In this document: in pieces, positions 42,552 to 52,712 of the stretch
Numbering within the stretch: position 1 is the first letter of the stretch
Layout of the letters: each line of letters begins with the position of its first letter
Assembly (NCBI GenBank): GCA_024516155.1
Contig: JAJJXM010000059.1
Location: 186,001 to 250,000 of the forward strand
From: Pyronema omphalodes
Lineage: Eukaryota > Ascomycota > Pezizomycetes > Pezizales > Pyronemataceae
Length of the DNA stretch: 64,000 nucleotides
Direction: 5' to 3'
Notes under the pieces: generated by a model
The model's input: the letters and a program-made list of their open reading frames with translations, nothing else
What the model was told of the DNA's origin: nothing
Database searches by the model: none
Translations under genes and position numbers: made by a program

Positions 42552-44448
42552 GTAAGTTTTCCATCCTAATCAATCGTTTCGAAAACAACGCTTGCGTATC
42601 TGCGTGTGCCAATAATGCGACCCGAATGCATTGCGGATCAAAGTATAGTATATCTAATACGACGAGTTGAGTTCTAGTGGCAAAAAAAGCAAGGAAGAAC
42701 GCTGGATCTACAGCCGCAACGCGAGAATACACAAAAGAACGGATCCCAAAAGATGATACGGCTCCAGGAAGATTTTAAAACACACAGAGAAGTTGCAACA
42801 TCCCACGTCAAACAGGAATCATGCAAGTCAGTACCTGAGCAACCCGAATTCGAAGGAGAGACAAAACATCCGTCTACCTCCCAGGCGAAACGCAAAAAGC
42901 GGAAGACAAAAAACAAAAAGAAGAAAACCTCATTATCAACCTCCACGGCATCCTTGTCGACATGCCCAACCGATGTTCTCAATATCATCATTGGTTTCTT
43001 GAGAGTACCTAACGCTGCAACCTGCAACCCGGATTTACTCAACCTGAGGCTTGTGAATCGCGGATTCCGTTACCTTCTTCAACCAGTCGTCTACAATTCA
43101 ATTCGGATACCGCGTAAGGACTGTGTTAAAACTACAGTCACGCATGATGTTCGGGAGCTTCTACGTCTCATTGCTGTGAACCCGAGTCTCGCAACATGCA
43201 TCAAGCACCTCAACTACGATGAGACCCTCAACCATGACTTTAAACCGTTTCAGTACAGCATAAAAGAACTCCAAAACGATCAAAATCTTCTCAAGGTTAG
43301 TTGAAGACGTTGACCTAAGAAAAACGACAGGAAAAGCATTTGATTATCCATTACATCCATCTGGACTGCGTGACATGTCGAAGGTATACGAGCACATGTG
43401 TACTCCACTTCTGCTGTCGCGTCTTACCAACTTAAATTTGCTTGTATTCCGCGGGTACATCGGAGGCCGATATTCGTATATCTTTACAGAATGGGCACAT
43501 CATATCTGGACCCGAATGCCACTGAGATCGGTGAAAAGATTGGTTTGGCAGTCAATAAAACGAGATTATGACCGCCACCGGATTTACAGGCTCGAAAATG
43601 ATGAATACTATTACAAGTCCGCCAAGAACGACTGGAATATATTTTGCTTTCTCCGGTTCACACCCGGCCTGAAATATCTTATCATGCTTAGTGATATGTT
43701 CCTGGCTAGAGCAACACCTGAGATCCTGCCCGTCTTGCACTCTCTAAAAACGATCAGCATTCAGATAAGGTATGGGAAAGAGACTTCGCAATGTATTTTG
43801 CAACTTCTGCAGTGCTGTCCGAAGTTGAAGAATCTGACGGCATTTGAATCCGATCTTCTCAACGCATCAATCATGCGAAAGGCCTTGAGACTCGTACGGA
43901 AGACGATCGAGGAGATCGATATTAATGTTGAATGCGAAGGCATTTCGTGTACCGACGGAGGAATCGGACCTTTCAACGATTTTCCGCAACTCCGCCATAT
44001 CTCAACAACTTTGGGATCGCTGGTCCCATTATCATCTATGGACTGGCCCGATGATTTCAGTCTTCTCAGACTTTTGCCTGCAAATCTTGAGTCTTTAGAG
44101 TTCTACCATCGTGATCCGCATAATATGCTTTTGGGATCTCGACAAAACAACAAGAATGAGGAATTCCAATACAACCTATTTTCAGAGATCATCAGGAGAC
44201 CTTATGGGTGGCTTGAAGATGTAGCGCTTGCCAAGGAGAGCGGGGCATTAAGGAACCTCTGCAGGATCAGTATTGATGACGAATGCTGGAGATTAATATC
44301 AAACGAGATCATAGACAAAGTATCAGAAAGACTTGCTGCAATTTGTACGAGATTAGAGATTGACTGGGAAGGAAGTGGCGCGTATACCACCTCCTCTTGG
44401 GAAAAGCAATCAGAACCGGGCTCAGACTGGGGAACAGATTCTGATTAA
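42551..44448 (+). pseudogene. F-box/LRR-like family gene (copy 11), two frameshifts
   Basis: Exon 1 ends with A at 42551, the intron is 42552-42677 (126 nt), and exon 2 starts TG at 42678 (M-A-K-K-A-R-K-N). The frame runs to a TAA after about 34 codons because of an extra base compared with the 57-kb gene. The family frame resumes from 42753 with K-R-K-K-R-K-T-K-N-K-K-K-K and the F-box (C-P-T-D-V-L-N-I-I-I-G-F-L). It is lost again at GATCAAAATC (43278-43287), the same site as in copy 4. The rest is open from about 43290 to 44448 and ends E-I-D-W-E followed by an acidic D-W-G-T-D-S-D tail. The nearest relative is the 57-kb copy. Confidence 0.8.
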
Positions 44449-45312
44449 GGTACGAAAAGAATTATCTTATTTGATTTGACCGATTTGTCAAAACTAACGT
44501 CGATGTAGTTTCTAATTTTCTTGTTTCTATGTAACGGGCTTCGGAACGATATCTTCATGTTTGGATGGCGGTATTTGGGAATACAGTTTTTTCTTTCACT
44601 TTTTTTTGTTCATTTTGCAAATAACAACTGTGCTGGAGCGCCAGGTTAACGACATCAACCATTCCGGAAGTGATTTCACAGCGCACATCCAGTATCGTGA
44701 CCGTCATTGTGGTTGATATCCAGTGATCCTTGAACACAACGAACTGATGGTAAGATGAAAACCATGGTCAATGAATTGTGAAAAGATCCTACTGAATCGT
44801 AGAGTCTGAAAACGATTATTGCTCCTTTAATGACCTCTCACTGGGGTTACAGCGAAGCTCGTCGGATTGCAGCGGCACATCGCTTGTTGTCCGTTATGGT
44901 GCCTGAGAGGATCACATGTTGTCACTACTCTTTTCATTTCTCATATAGTTTTTTATACTATCAGCGACTTCAAATCATTGGTTGTTTATGGAGTCGGCAA
45001 GAAGCACCTGCCACCGAGACTTCTTTATCCTTCAACTGGTTCATCGAAGATTGACTGCCCTTCACCGACTGATTATTCATCTGCGTGGATACTGTGAAAG
45101 CAATACATGTATTAATCAGTGCGAAACAGTGCTCTCCAGCAAGGGACGTTCACGATATGGACTGCAGTGGTGAAAGGCCTTTACATATTCAGCGTAGAAG
45201 ACGTCATCTATTATTTCTTTCCAATTTCATGAAGGCTAAAGACGCATCCAGCTTCTCATCATCTAATCTTGCCATCATCATTGTCCCTCTGAGTATCCAA
45301 CTTGTAAGCACC
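44449..45312. other. 3' flank of copy 11 and spacer
   Basis: The first 120 bases match the 3' flank of the 57-kb gene (CTAACGTCGATGTAGTTTCTA against CTAACCTCGATATAGTTTTCTA). 44707-44960 is the second copy of the duplicated flank block. No other gene is recognised. Confidence 0.45.
44707..44960 (+). repeat. duplicated flank block, copy 2
   Basis: Ordered similarity with 40765-41010, ending GCCTGAGAGGATCACATGTT. See the partner entry. Confidence 0.6.
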
Positions 45313-46029
45313 CTAACCCGTGGCTCCGGAAACGACTTCCTGGTGAAGGTTACGGATTCCCGGATTGGTGCAGTCAAAGATGTTGTGTCCTTCATTCTTA
45401 CATGACCGACATGTATTTCCCTGTGACGACGTAAGGAAAGCAATACCTGCACCCAACTTCATTTCTTCACAGAAGATAGGTGTAGGACTATTGAATCGGA
45501 CTGCCCATTCCCCAATTCCATATCCGTATTCGGTGTACTCCCGCACGACGAAGGAGGTTTGTAAAGTGGGTGCGTGAGATTTAAGGTGCTCGATCACTGC
45601 ATCACGGATGTCAGACGAAGAGGAGATGAAGCTTCCGCAAATGGACCATGATGAAGTGGGCGTGAAGATGGGATCTCCGACTGCATAAGCAACTATCGGG
45701 GTGAGTGTCCCATAATGGCAAATACTGCCTGCTCTGATCTTGTCCAGCGCGCGATTTCTGTGTTGGGTGGTCTGGAAAAGCAACATGTAGGACATTTCAC
45801 AGGTTTCCTGGAGCTTTACTAATCCTGAAAGCTTGCGAGTCGCTAGGTGATGCTTTAACCGTTTGTGAAGTGATTGTCTGGATGTTGTTGTATTCTGCGG
45901 TATTGATGCTTGCAACGCTCTGTTTGATGCAAGGACTGCGTCTTGATGCGATTGTTGTATCTTCTGCTTCAGAATTTGCGCTTTGTTATTTGGCCGAGAC
46001 ATCTTCTTGGGATTCATTCTTCGTCGCAT
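45313..46029 (-). CDS. CCHC zinc-knuckle protein (CCHC gene 2), shorter paralog
   Basis: A 238-residue frame from the ATG at 46029, clearly paralogous to the 22.9-kb gene. Shared blocks are N-R-A-L-[YQ]-A-S-I-P, K-L-S-G-L-V-K-L-Q-E, D-I-R-D-A-V-I-E-H, V-R-E-Y-T-E-Y-G-Y-G and the zinc knuckle C-x2-C-x4-H-x4-C (C207, C210, H215, C220). It ends about 100 residues before the acidic tail of gene 1. Upstream, exon 2 starts TG at 46068 after a CTAAC...CTCTAG acceptor, but exon 1 ends in T, so the split codon is TTG, and the frame to 46029 does not join. Initiation at 46029 is therefore the only ATG choice; it may be a decaying copy. Confidence 0.6.
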   Translation of the reverse strand: MRRRMNPKKMSRPNNKAQILKQKIQQSHQDAVLASNRALQASIPQNTTTSRQSLHKRLKHHLATRKLSGLVKLQETCEMSYMLLFQTTQHRNRALDKIRAGSICHYGTLTPIVAYAVGDPIFTPTSSWSICGSFISSSSDIRDAVIEHLKSHAPTLQTSFVVREYTEYGYGIGEWAVRFNSPTPIFCEEMKLGAGIAFLTSSQGNTCRSCKNEGHNIFDCTNPGIRNLHQEVVSGATG

Positions 46030-46208
46030 TGTTGCTGTAGATGTAGCGGGATTTGAGTGTCCAACGCACTAGAGGAGAACCTCTTGTTAGAGATAATGCA
46101 ATTTGTCCACCCCAATCGAAATCGTCTCAGGCCAATAAAATGAACATCCATTGACATAGATGCTGTTCACTGTTCCATAGGAATCTCTGATTTCATGGGA
46201 TAACTTAC

Positions 46209-46330
46209 ATCTGTACTTCTCTGACCGATGCTTGCAGGCGATGATGCGCTTTACAGTTACAGGAATGGACGTGATGCCTCCTCGCTCACTGAAATAGCAG
46301 AATCTCTTGGCGTTTGGGCACGCTCGACCA
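46209..46330 (-). promoter_or_regulatory. degenerate leader exon of CCHC gene 2
   Basis: On the minus strand it reads CGTGCCCAAACGCCAAGAGA, translated A-C-P-N-A-K-R, which matches the GCTTGTCCCGGCGCCAAGAC block of F-box leaders. It ends TACAGAT next to GTAAGT, with an intron of 140 nt (46208-46069). The base before the donor is T instead of A, so the split ATG is lost. Confidence 0.5.
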
Positions 46331-46334
46331 TCAA

Positions 46335-49150
46335 ATTTTCGAATGTTTGTGTTCAATCCAGAATCAAAGATAGACCGTGGTCGAACATGTCTCTGAACAT
46401 CTTTGTACACCTCTAGGCAGATAATACCATTTCCGCGCAGCCAAATTGCGGTGCACAGAATATGTGTGGTGGGTAGGCGTGTTCCGGTATCATATGGTCC
46501 TACTGAACCACATTTTGTGGGCAGCGAGTGATATTTCATACAGACTTTGTAGGGCGCTAAACGTACCGAGTTTCGTCTCACGACCCGTCACTCGATGTCA
46601 GATGTTGACCCACGGAAATTACTTCCGTCTTGTCCCCTGATATTTAACGAATGAATGATGTGTTTACAATATCTATTGACGACCTATATATCTGGACAGC
46701 TTCAAAAAGTCAACTGTATTGAGTTACAACAAAAAGTTAAGTTTACCTCGACAAAAATGATAAAAACGAGTGATGTTATGTGTTGATGACTGATACCTTC
46801 ATGATTGTGACAGGAAACGTTCCTACCGCATGACGCACGTCAACTGTTAGACTCCGCTCCGACAGCTTGGTACTACTGCGAAATTTAGGGGTAACCACCG
46901 GAACGCGACATTGTTCCTCGTCATTCAGTTTTTACTGCACTCCCATAATGAATCCGTATGTTCATGGATTCGCAGTAGAATGTTGTCTTTAACACACACT
47001 AATTTTCAAGATCTAGCGGAGGAATAGTAGCTAATTGACTAACATTGTAAGGTGCTTATGCCGTGACGATGAGAGCAGGACATCACACATTGGTGCACAT
47101 GTTATGATTGTTATCGCGGGAAATGCTAATCTCCAAGTGATACTCTCAGCGGATAAGGGTACAATGGTGGTACGGGTCAAAACTTTAATGGAATGGTTAC
47201 TACATCTTTTGATTTGCCTTTTTTTTTGGGGCGGGGGGGGGGGGGGGTGAAAATAAGAAGGGTAAGTCAAGCATCTGATTTCGAAATTTACAAGGGCCGA
47301 AAAATACCAGTTAGAAGTGAGCATTACATATGGAAGAGGAAAGAAGTATATTTGTAGCAGGCTGTGGTAGTGAGGTGATCTGATGTTGTCGGCAATGGTC
47401 ATGATCTTCATTACTCGGATTTCAAACTGTCTGTATTTGTTTGATTATCTCATTTTTGGCGTCGATGGTCTGATTATTATTCCGTACGCACAATATCGAT
47501 GTATTCTAACTCTGCTGAAACAATCCCGTATGGTACAGGTGGCATGGTGGTTTCTATGCAGTTTGCCGCTATATGTTTTGCACTTGTGATTTAGACAGGG
47601 AATATCACTTAGTTGCTCTAAATGTTCTCACTTTCTTGGTCATTTTTGACATTTTCATATACCAGAACATACCAGGATATACCAGAATCAAATATTGTAG
47701 ATAACACAAAAATATTACAGCAGGAAAAGAACGAAATTACAGCGTGGATAATTCGGATTAAAACATCGTTACATCAGGTAAGTCACCAGAAAAGAACAAT
47801 AATATACCCGCAATACCTATTGAGTACAATGATTTATCGCAATACACATGAGAAAGTAATAATCACATATAACACAATAATTTTTAGTTCTAATGATTGA
47901 TTATAATATTTTGTTGTACTAAGGCGAGTACTACCAGGAGGGTTTCACACTACATTTATTGGGGCCGATTATAGCGCGCTTTCATAAACCGAACCCACAG
48001 AAGGACCGTTTGATGAATATTGCAGCGACAACATGTTTCTTTAACATAGCCGGGCATGCCTGAATGCCGATTATTAAAGTTAAAACCGTTTCTAAAATCT
48101 TGTCTAGTTTTCTGAATCTTATTGTTTTCGCTGTGAAAAACACTGGAAGACTGCTTCTGACCCGTCTCGTGCTTAGCGCTCAGTATCGTGTTAAAAGTTT
48201 AGGACCCAATAAACGAAAGTCTGAAAATGACTCAAAATACTATAACGGTGGGGCTTTTAAGACGATAAATGCGGCGCCTAGATGGCATATTCAATAACCA
48301 CCTCTTTTTAACCGAACCGTTCAATAACACATAACTGTGGAGTGAACCCCTCCAATGAAGCCGCCTACAATTAACAGCATGCCTACCATGTATATATTAC
48401 CTTTTCAAGCTACAGCCCATCCAACTTGAGCGAGCCCGTCGGTGATTCTGTAAGGACGCGTTTGCAGGGAGTGATGCTTGCAGGGATGTTGATTTGCAGG
48501 GATTTATGTTCCCGCGGTTGTTGCTTTGCCGGGATTCGCGTCGCGTCGCGTCATCATGCACTAAAGTTCGTGTAAGACACGCGTACGTAGAAACGCGCCA
48601 AACCAATAATCACATTATTAATAGTGCAAAACGCATTATCCATGAAAAGGATTGATGAACTTCTACAGGCAATGACCTACGAAGGCAGGATCTACACATG
48701 CTTTACGTGGCTTACGAGTGCTCTGAATCAGCAAGTTCACAAACGACCGAGGTTTCAACCCTTGTGGCGGAAGTTACCTTTTCATTTTGATGAATCGGCT
48801 AACATCGCCTACGGCAAGACAAGTGATATTTTTAGCCTCACCCATCAACGATATACCTGTACAACAGCGTTCTTACAGTCGCCCTCTATCCAATGATTTC
48901 GTCCATGTATTTCCATCATAATTATCTGGTCAAATATTCGATATCGGTACTCGAAAACATTCATTAAATCGATTCGTGAGCCCCTTGCATCAAGAGAAAA
49001 AGCAGTTACCTTCGACGCCAATACAGAATGTTCTGGTATGAGTTTAGCTGGTATGTACTGTGTTGAACCAGCGAGAACAAATGTCAAGTACTGCACTGAC
49101 GGATCAGAGGCCAAGCGATGGATCTGGTACATCGGATGGGCTGAATGATA
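46335..49150. other. long spacer, one dispersed repeat, no gene recognised
   Basis: Holds a G run at about 47231-47248 and the dispersed repeat at 48415-48585. Frames are short and match nothing I know. Confidence 0.4.
48415..48585 (+). repeat. dispersed short repeat, copy g, internally expanded
   Basis: ACTTGAGCGAGCCCGTCGG, then GGACGCGTTTGCAGGGAGTG, followed by two more GCAGGGAT units and finally CCGGGATTCGCGTCGCGTCG. The TTGCAGGGA unit is repeated three times here, unlike in other copies. Confidence 0.55.
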
Positions 49151-49175
49151 ATAATAGTACTCCCAAAGGCATTAT

Positions 49176-50209
49176 CAAATGCGTTCATTCCCACCCTCAA
49201 ACTATGAAAAGTTGGCCACAAAAACAAACTCATAACCTCCGCCCTTTTCCTCGACGTCAGAGGCGCATTCGACAACGTATCCGCCACACGCCTCCTCACT
49301 ACAATGACATCTCTGGGATGCCCACTTCCTACGGTATCTTGGTGCGCCTCCTTCCTCCAGGACAGGACCACCGCCTTGTCATTCGATGGACACACCGACG
49401 AACAACGAGCTACCAGAACCGGTATCCCCCAGGGATCACCCGCCTCACCAATCCTGTTCCTCTTATACCTACGACCGCTCTTTGACAGTCTATCATCTAT
49501 CCACCCAAGCATCTGGACACCCAGCTACATCGATGACGTCGCTCTAGTCACACAGGGTACATCTAGAGAATCCAACTCAAGGGCCCTTGAGAGGGCCGCA
49601 GAAACCGCCTTCGAATGGGCCCGCAACAACGCAGTGGCATTCGACGACTCCAAGTCAGAACTTCTCCATTTCCACAGATCACAAAAAGACGACACCACCC
49701 CTCAAACATGCGTCAGACACCCCAATGGCACAATAGTCCAACCAGGCACGAAAGGCGGAAAGAAAGATGTGGTCCGGTGGATTGGTATCCACTTTGATAG
49801 AAAACTTTCCTTTGTTCACCATGTAAATACTAGACTAACAGCCGCATCCAGGTCCTTTAACACCCTAAGAAGCCTTGTGCGATATGAAACTGGTCTGTCC
49901 CCCTCCGCTACAAGAACACTTTACCGTGCATGTGTCCAGTCCAGGTCCGACTTCGGTTCAGAGATATGGTGGTCAAATCAGAAAATGCTGGAATCCAAAC
50001 TACAACGACAACAGAACACCGCCCTACGAAAGATCCTTAACGCCTTCACATCCACTCCAATCATGGCCCTGCACAACGAGGCGGCCCTCCCACCCGTTAA
50101 GATAAGACTCACCCACAAGAAACGAAAATATGCCCTCAGACTCTCCCTGCCCCCTACCCACCCCGTTATTTCCCGCTGCCCCTTCCTACCCCACCCCAGG
50201 CCACTTTGA
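49176..50209 (+). pseudogene. LINE reverse transcriptase domain
   Basis: Contains the early RT block F-L-D-V-R-G-A-F-D-N-V, then G-I-P-Q-G-S-P-A-S-P-I-L-F and the catalytic Y-I-D-D-V. Next come the W-I-G-I-H-F-D and the H-V-N-T-R-L motifs of the thumb region, then A-L-R-K-I-L-N-A. The frame is open from at least 49176. The enzyme would copy the element's RNA at a nicked target. The N-terminal fingers and the endonuclease are absent. Confidence 0.8.
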
Positions 50210-50379
50210 GAACGCCATCATGTCCCCCACAGAGTATGACTGTGACTGGCACGGTCACACACACCCCCAGTCCCATCTCACAAGCATCCTCACTCTGATG
50301 AGATCATGGCTATCCCCCACCAGCACAGTTGAGAACACGGCCCAACCGGACCCCTCGATATGGAAAAACCCCCCCTGAC

Positions 50380-51453
50380 AACAACTATCTCCACGAGCGA
50401 AAAGGAGGACGCAGCTACCGAACACCTTGCACTCCTACACTCCCTCAAAACAACACCCAATGCAATCGTGGTATACACTGATGGCTCCTAACTCAAGGAC
50501 AAGACCGGGGCTAGCTTCTTCATCCCCTACGGCCTCGACAAACAAATACAAGCCCTCATTCCCATGACCAACACAAACGAAGTCTTTGATGCTGAACTAC
50601 AAGCCATCTCAGAGAGCCTACTCTCCTGCGCTACACACCTACGACGCCTCCACCTCTACAACCGCCAGATACACATCTTCACCGATAACTAGGCAGCCAT
50701 CATCCGCTCTTCGCACCTCTCGCCAGGCCCAGGACGCGAAACTGCCGGCATCATCCACCACACCTGTCAAACCCTCCTCACACGAAAGCAACTCCACAGT
50801 GCACCTTCACTGGGTACCAGGCCACACCGACATTGCAGGCAACGATGAAGCAGATCGCCTGGCAAAATTGGCAACTGACAGAAACCCCCTACCGAACTCG
50901 ACAATCTCCTTGTCATGGCTGCGACGCCGCATCCATGAAGCTCACATCCATGATTGGGTCACCTGGTACACCTCCTCCACCCGCCCAAAGACATACAATG
51001 CACCATTCAAGCGGAAGATTGATGAAGTGTACACATCAGTGCCCCGAAAGATATCCACGGCGATACTGGGCCTCCGAACAGGACATGGTTACTTTCTCAA
51101 CAGCCTGGCACACCCCCCCTCCGAACAATACCCTTCCCGCTCATGCACATGCCCCCTCCACCCACCACAAACCCCACGCCACCTGATCCTGGCCTGCCCC
51201 ATATTTACCTCCCAACATATTAACCTCCGCCACCAACTTAAACTACCACGGCACCGACAACTACAACTCAAGATGATCCTCCACACGCCACACGGAATTC
51301 AAGCCCTGACCACTATTATCTCTGAAACGAAGCTCGCAACTGCGGAATGGGCACACACACAGTTAAGTACCCCTGTAGCGGAGAGGCACTCACCAGAACA
51401 CAGATTCACAATGGCAGATTGGGGTACGTTAACTGACCCCGATGAAGAACACA

Positions 51454-51458
<5 letters not shown>
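50380..51458 (+). pseudogene. LINE RNase H domain, interrupted
   Basis: V-V-Y-T-D-G-S (about 50470-50487) is the first RNase H motif and is followed directly by TAA. A second stop follows I-F-T-D-N (50690). A frame change comes before H-W-V-P-G-H-T-D-I-A-G-N-D-E-A-D, the last RNase H motif, which lies in the final open frame ending at 51458. The domain would degrade RNA in the RNA-DNA hybrid; with two stops it is inactive. Confidence 0.8.
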
Positions 51459-51488
<30 letters not shown>

Positions 51489-51889
51489 AAAAGAAAAAAA
51501 ACACCAGAATGTATTTAAACCAGAAGCAAATTGTCGATAGGACAGGACAAAGATGGATTCGAAGGGAGGATTTGCTACATTTTCTAACTTTTCTTTTACA
51601 TTATGTTTTCCTTTGTATCACGAATGACGAAAAGGGAGAGGAGAGATGGGAAAGTCAAGGAGCCGGGGATGGGTGTGTTTCTGTATTTTCTCATTTCCTT
51701 TGTTTTCCTTTACTTTTCTTATTATTATCAGAGTTTCAGGCGGTAGAAACTGGGGAAGGGTGGAGGAAAGATACTAGAGCAAACAGGGCTCACGGACACA
51801 GTGACGAGATGGACAGACACAGACAGAAAGACAGAGGCGACTACTGCCAGAAACTTAGATAGACCGCTCTGGGGCGTACCCAGTGGCCA

Positions 51890-51992
51890 TCGGAGTCACT
51901 CCCGATGGTCAGCATTGTACCTTAAAGTAGTACCCGCCATAACCTTACGGTTGCAAGCGTGTATGACAAATAAATAAATAAATAAATAAACT
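51890..51992 (+). mobile_element. LINE 3' end with TAAA tail
   Basis: CCGCCATAACCTTACGGTTG can fold into a short hairpin and is followed by GCGTGTATGACAAATAAATA with at least five AAAT units. The same layout appears at 31.7 kb and 28.95 kb, and with other sequence at the 3' end of the 61.8-kb LINE. The body upstream (51490-51890) has no recognisable coding sequence. Confidence 0.55.
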
Positions 51993-52254
51993 CAAACTAT
52001 GAAGAGCAACGCCAGGGGTATCGTAGTAAATCAAATTGTCATCAAGCTAGTCCAGTACGATGTACTTCGTAGAAACAATAATACAAATGGTCTTTTGAAG
52101 AAGCAGAACCGCCGGTGCGAGGAAGGTGATCTGAAGGGCTTCAGTTGCGATTGTCTATGCAAATTCTGTACGTAATCAATTTCCTTCTTCACAAAGTTGT
52201 ATTTCCTGGGAACGTAACACCGTGGGTGAAGTGAAGTGCCACTTGCGGCAATGG

Positions 52255-52517
52255 AATTCCTGCCGTGCGGTATATGTAACTACGATCTCCGAGGGTCGAG
52301 TTCAATCACAAATCGTGATTCATTGTCAGATGAAAACTAGATGAGAAGGTCCGGCGGCGGATGTTGTCCCGGCGCCAAGACATACAACCGTATAACAGAC
52401 CAGAGAAATCTTTTACCTGCACTCCCAAAAAATCCACGACACCGTCATGCTCTGCAATTGGTGAACATCCAACAACAGAAGAACATCAGACGACAGAAAA
52501 ACATCAGACGACAGAAA
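52255..52517 (+). promoter_or_regulatory. conserved 5' leader module of F-box copy 12
   Basis: GAGGGTCGAGTTCAATCACA, TAGATGAGAAGGTCCGGCGG, GTCCCGGCGCCAAGACATAC, exon end GACAGAAA next to GTGAGT. The last 36 bases are an 18-bp unit (AACATCAGACGACAGAAA) in two tandem copies; copy 4 has one. The leader ATG at 52341 opens all of exon 1 in a frame that does not match the split start. Confidence 0.65.
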
Positions 52518-52712
52518 GTGAGTGATCTATCCCTGTGAGAAATTGCCGGAAGAACCCAGGAGCAAACGTTCCTCTCGATGACGTTGCGAACAACAACAGA
52601 GGAACGCGTGGAGCAATACACATAGAGTATATCTAACAGAACGAGTTTCATTTCCAGTGGGAAGAAACGCAAAAACCAAGCTGCATCTACAGCAGCGGAA
52701 TCGGAGAGAAAT

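Larger units (their letters stand above)
49155..51487 (+). mobile_element. 5'-truncated LINE (Tad/I-like) with poly-A tail
   Basis: The element encodes a reverse transcriptase followed by an RNase H domain and ends in a poly-A tail (51458-51487). The 5' part with the endonuclease is missing; recognisable coding begins near 49175 (A-L-F-L-D-V-R-G-A-F-D-N-V). Frame changes and stops make it inactive. Order and motifs fit the fungal Tad1 or related I group. No target duplication could be read with confidence. Confidence 0.85.

Noticed and set aside
46087..46581. A 164-codon minus-strand frame upstream of CCHC gene 2 as a separate gene
   Set aside because: It begins with GTG, runs through the likely leader exon and into the intron; only the exon part has matches.
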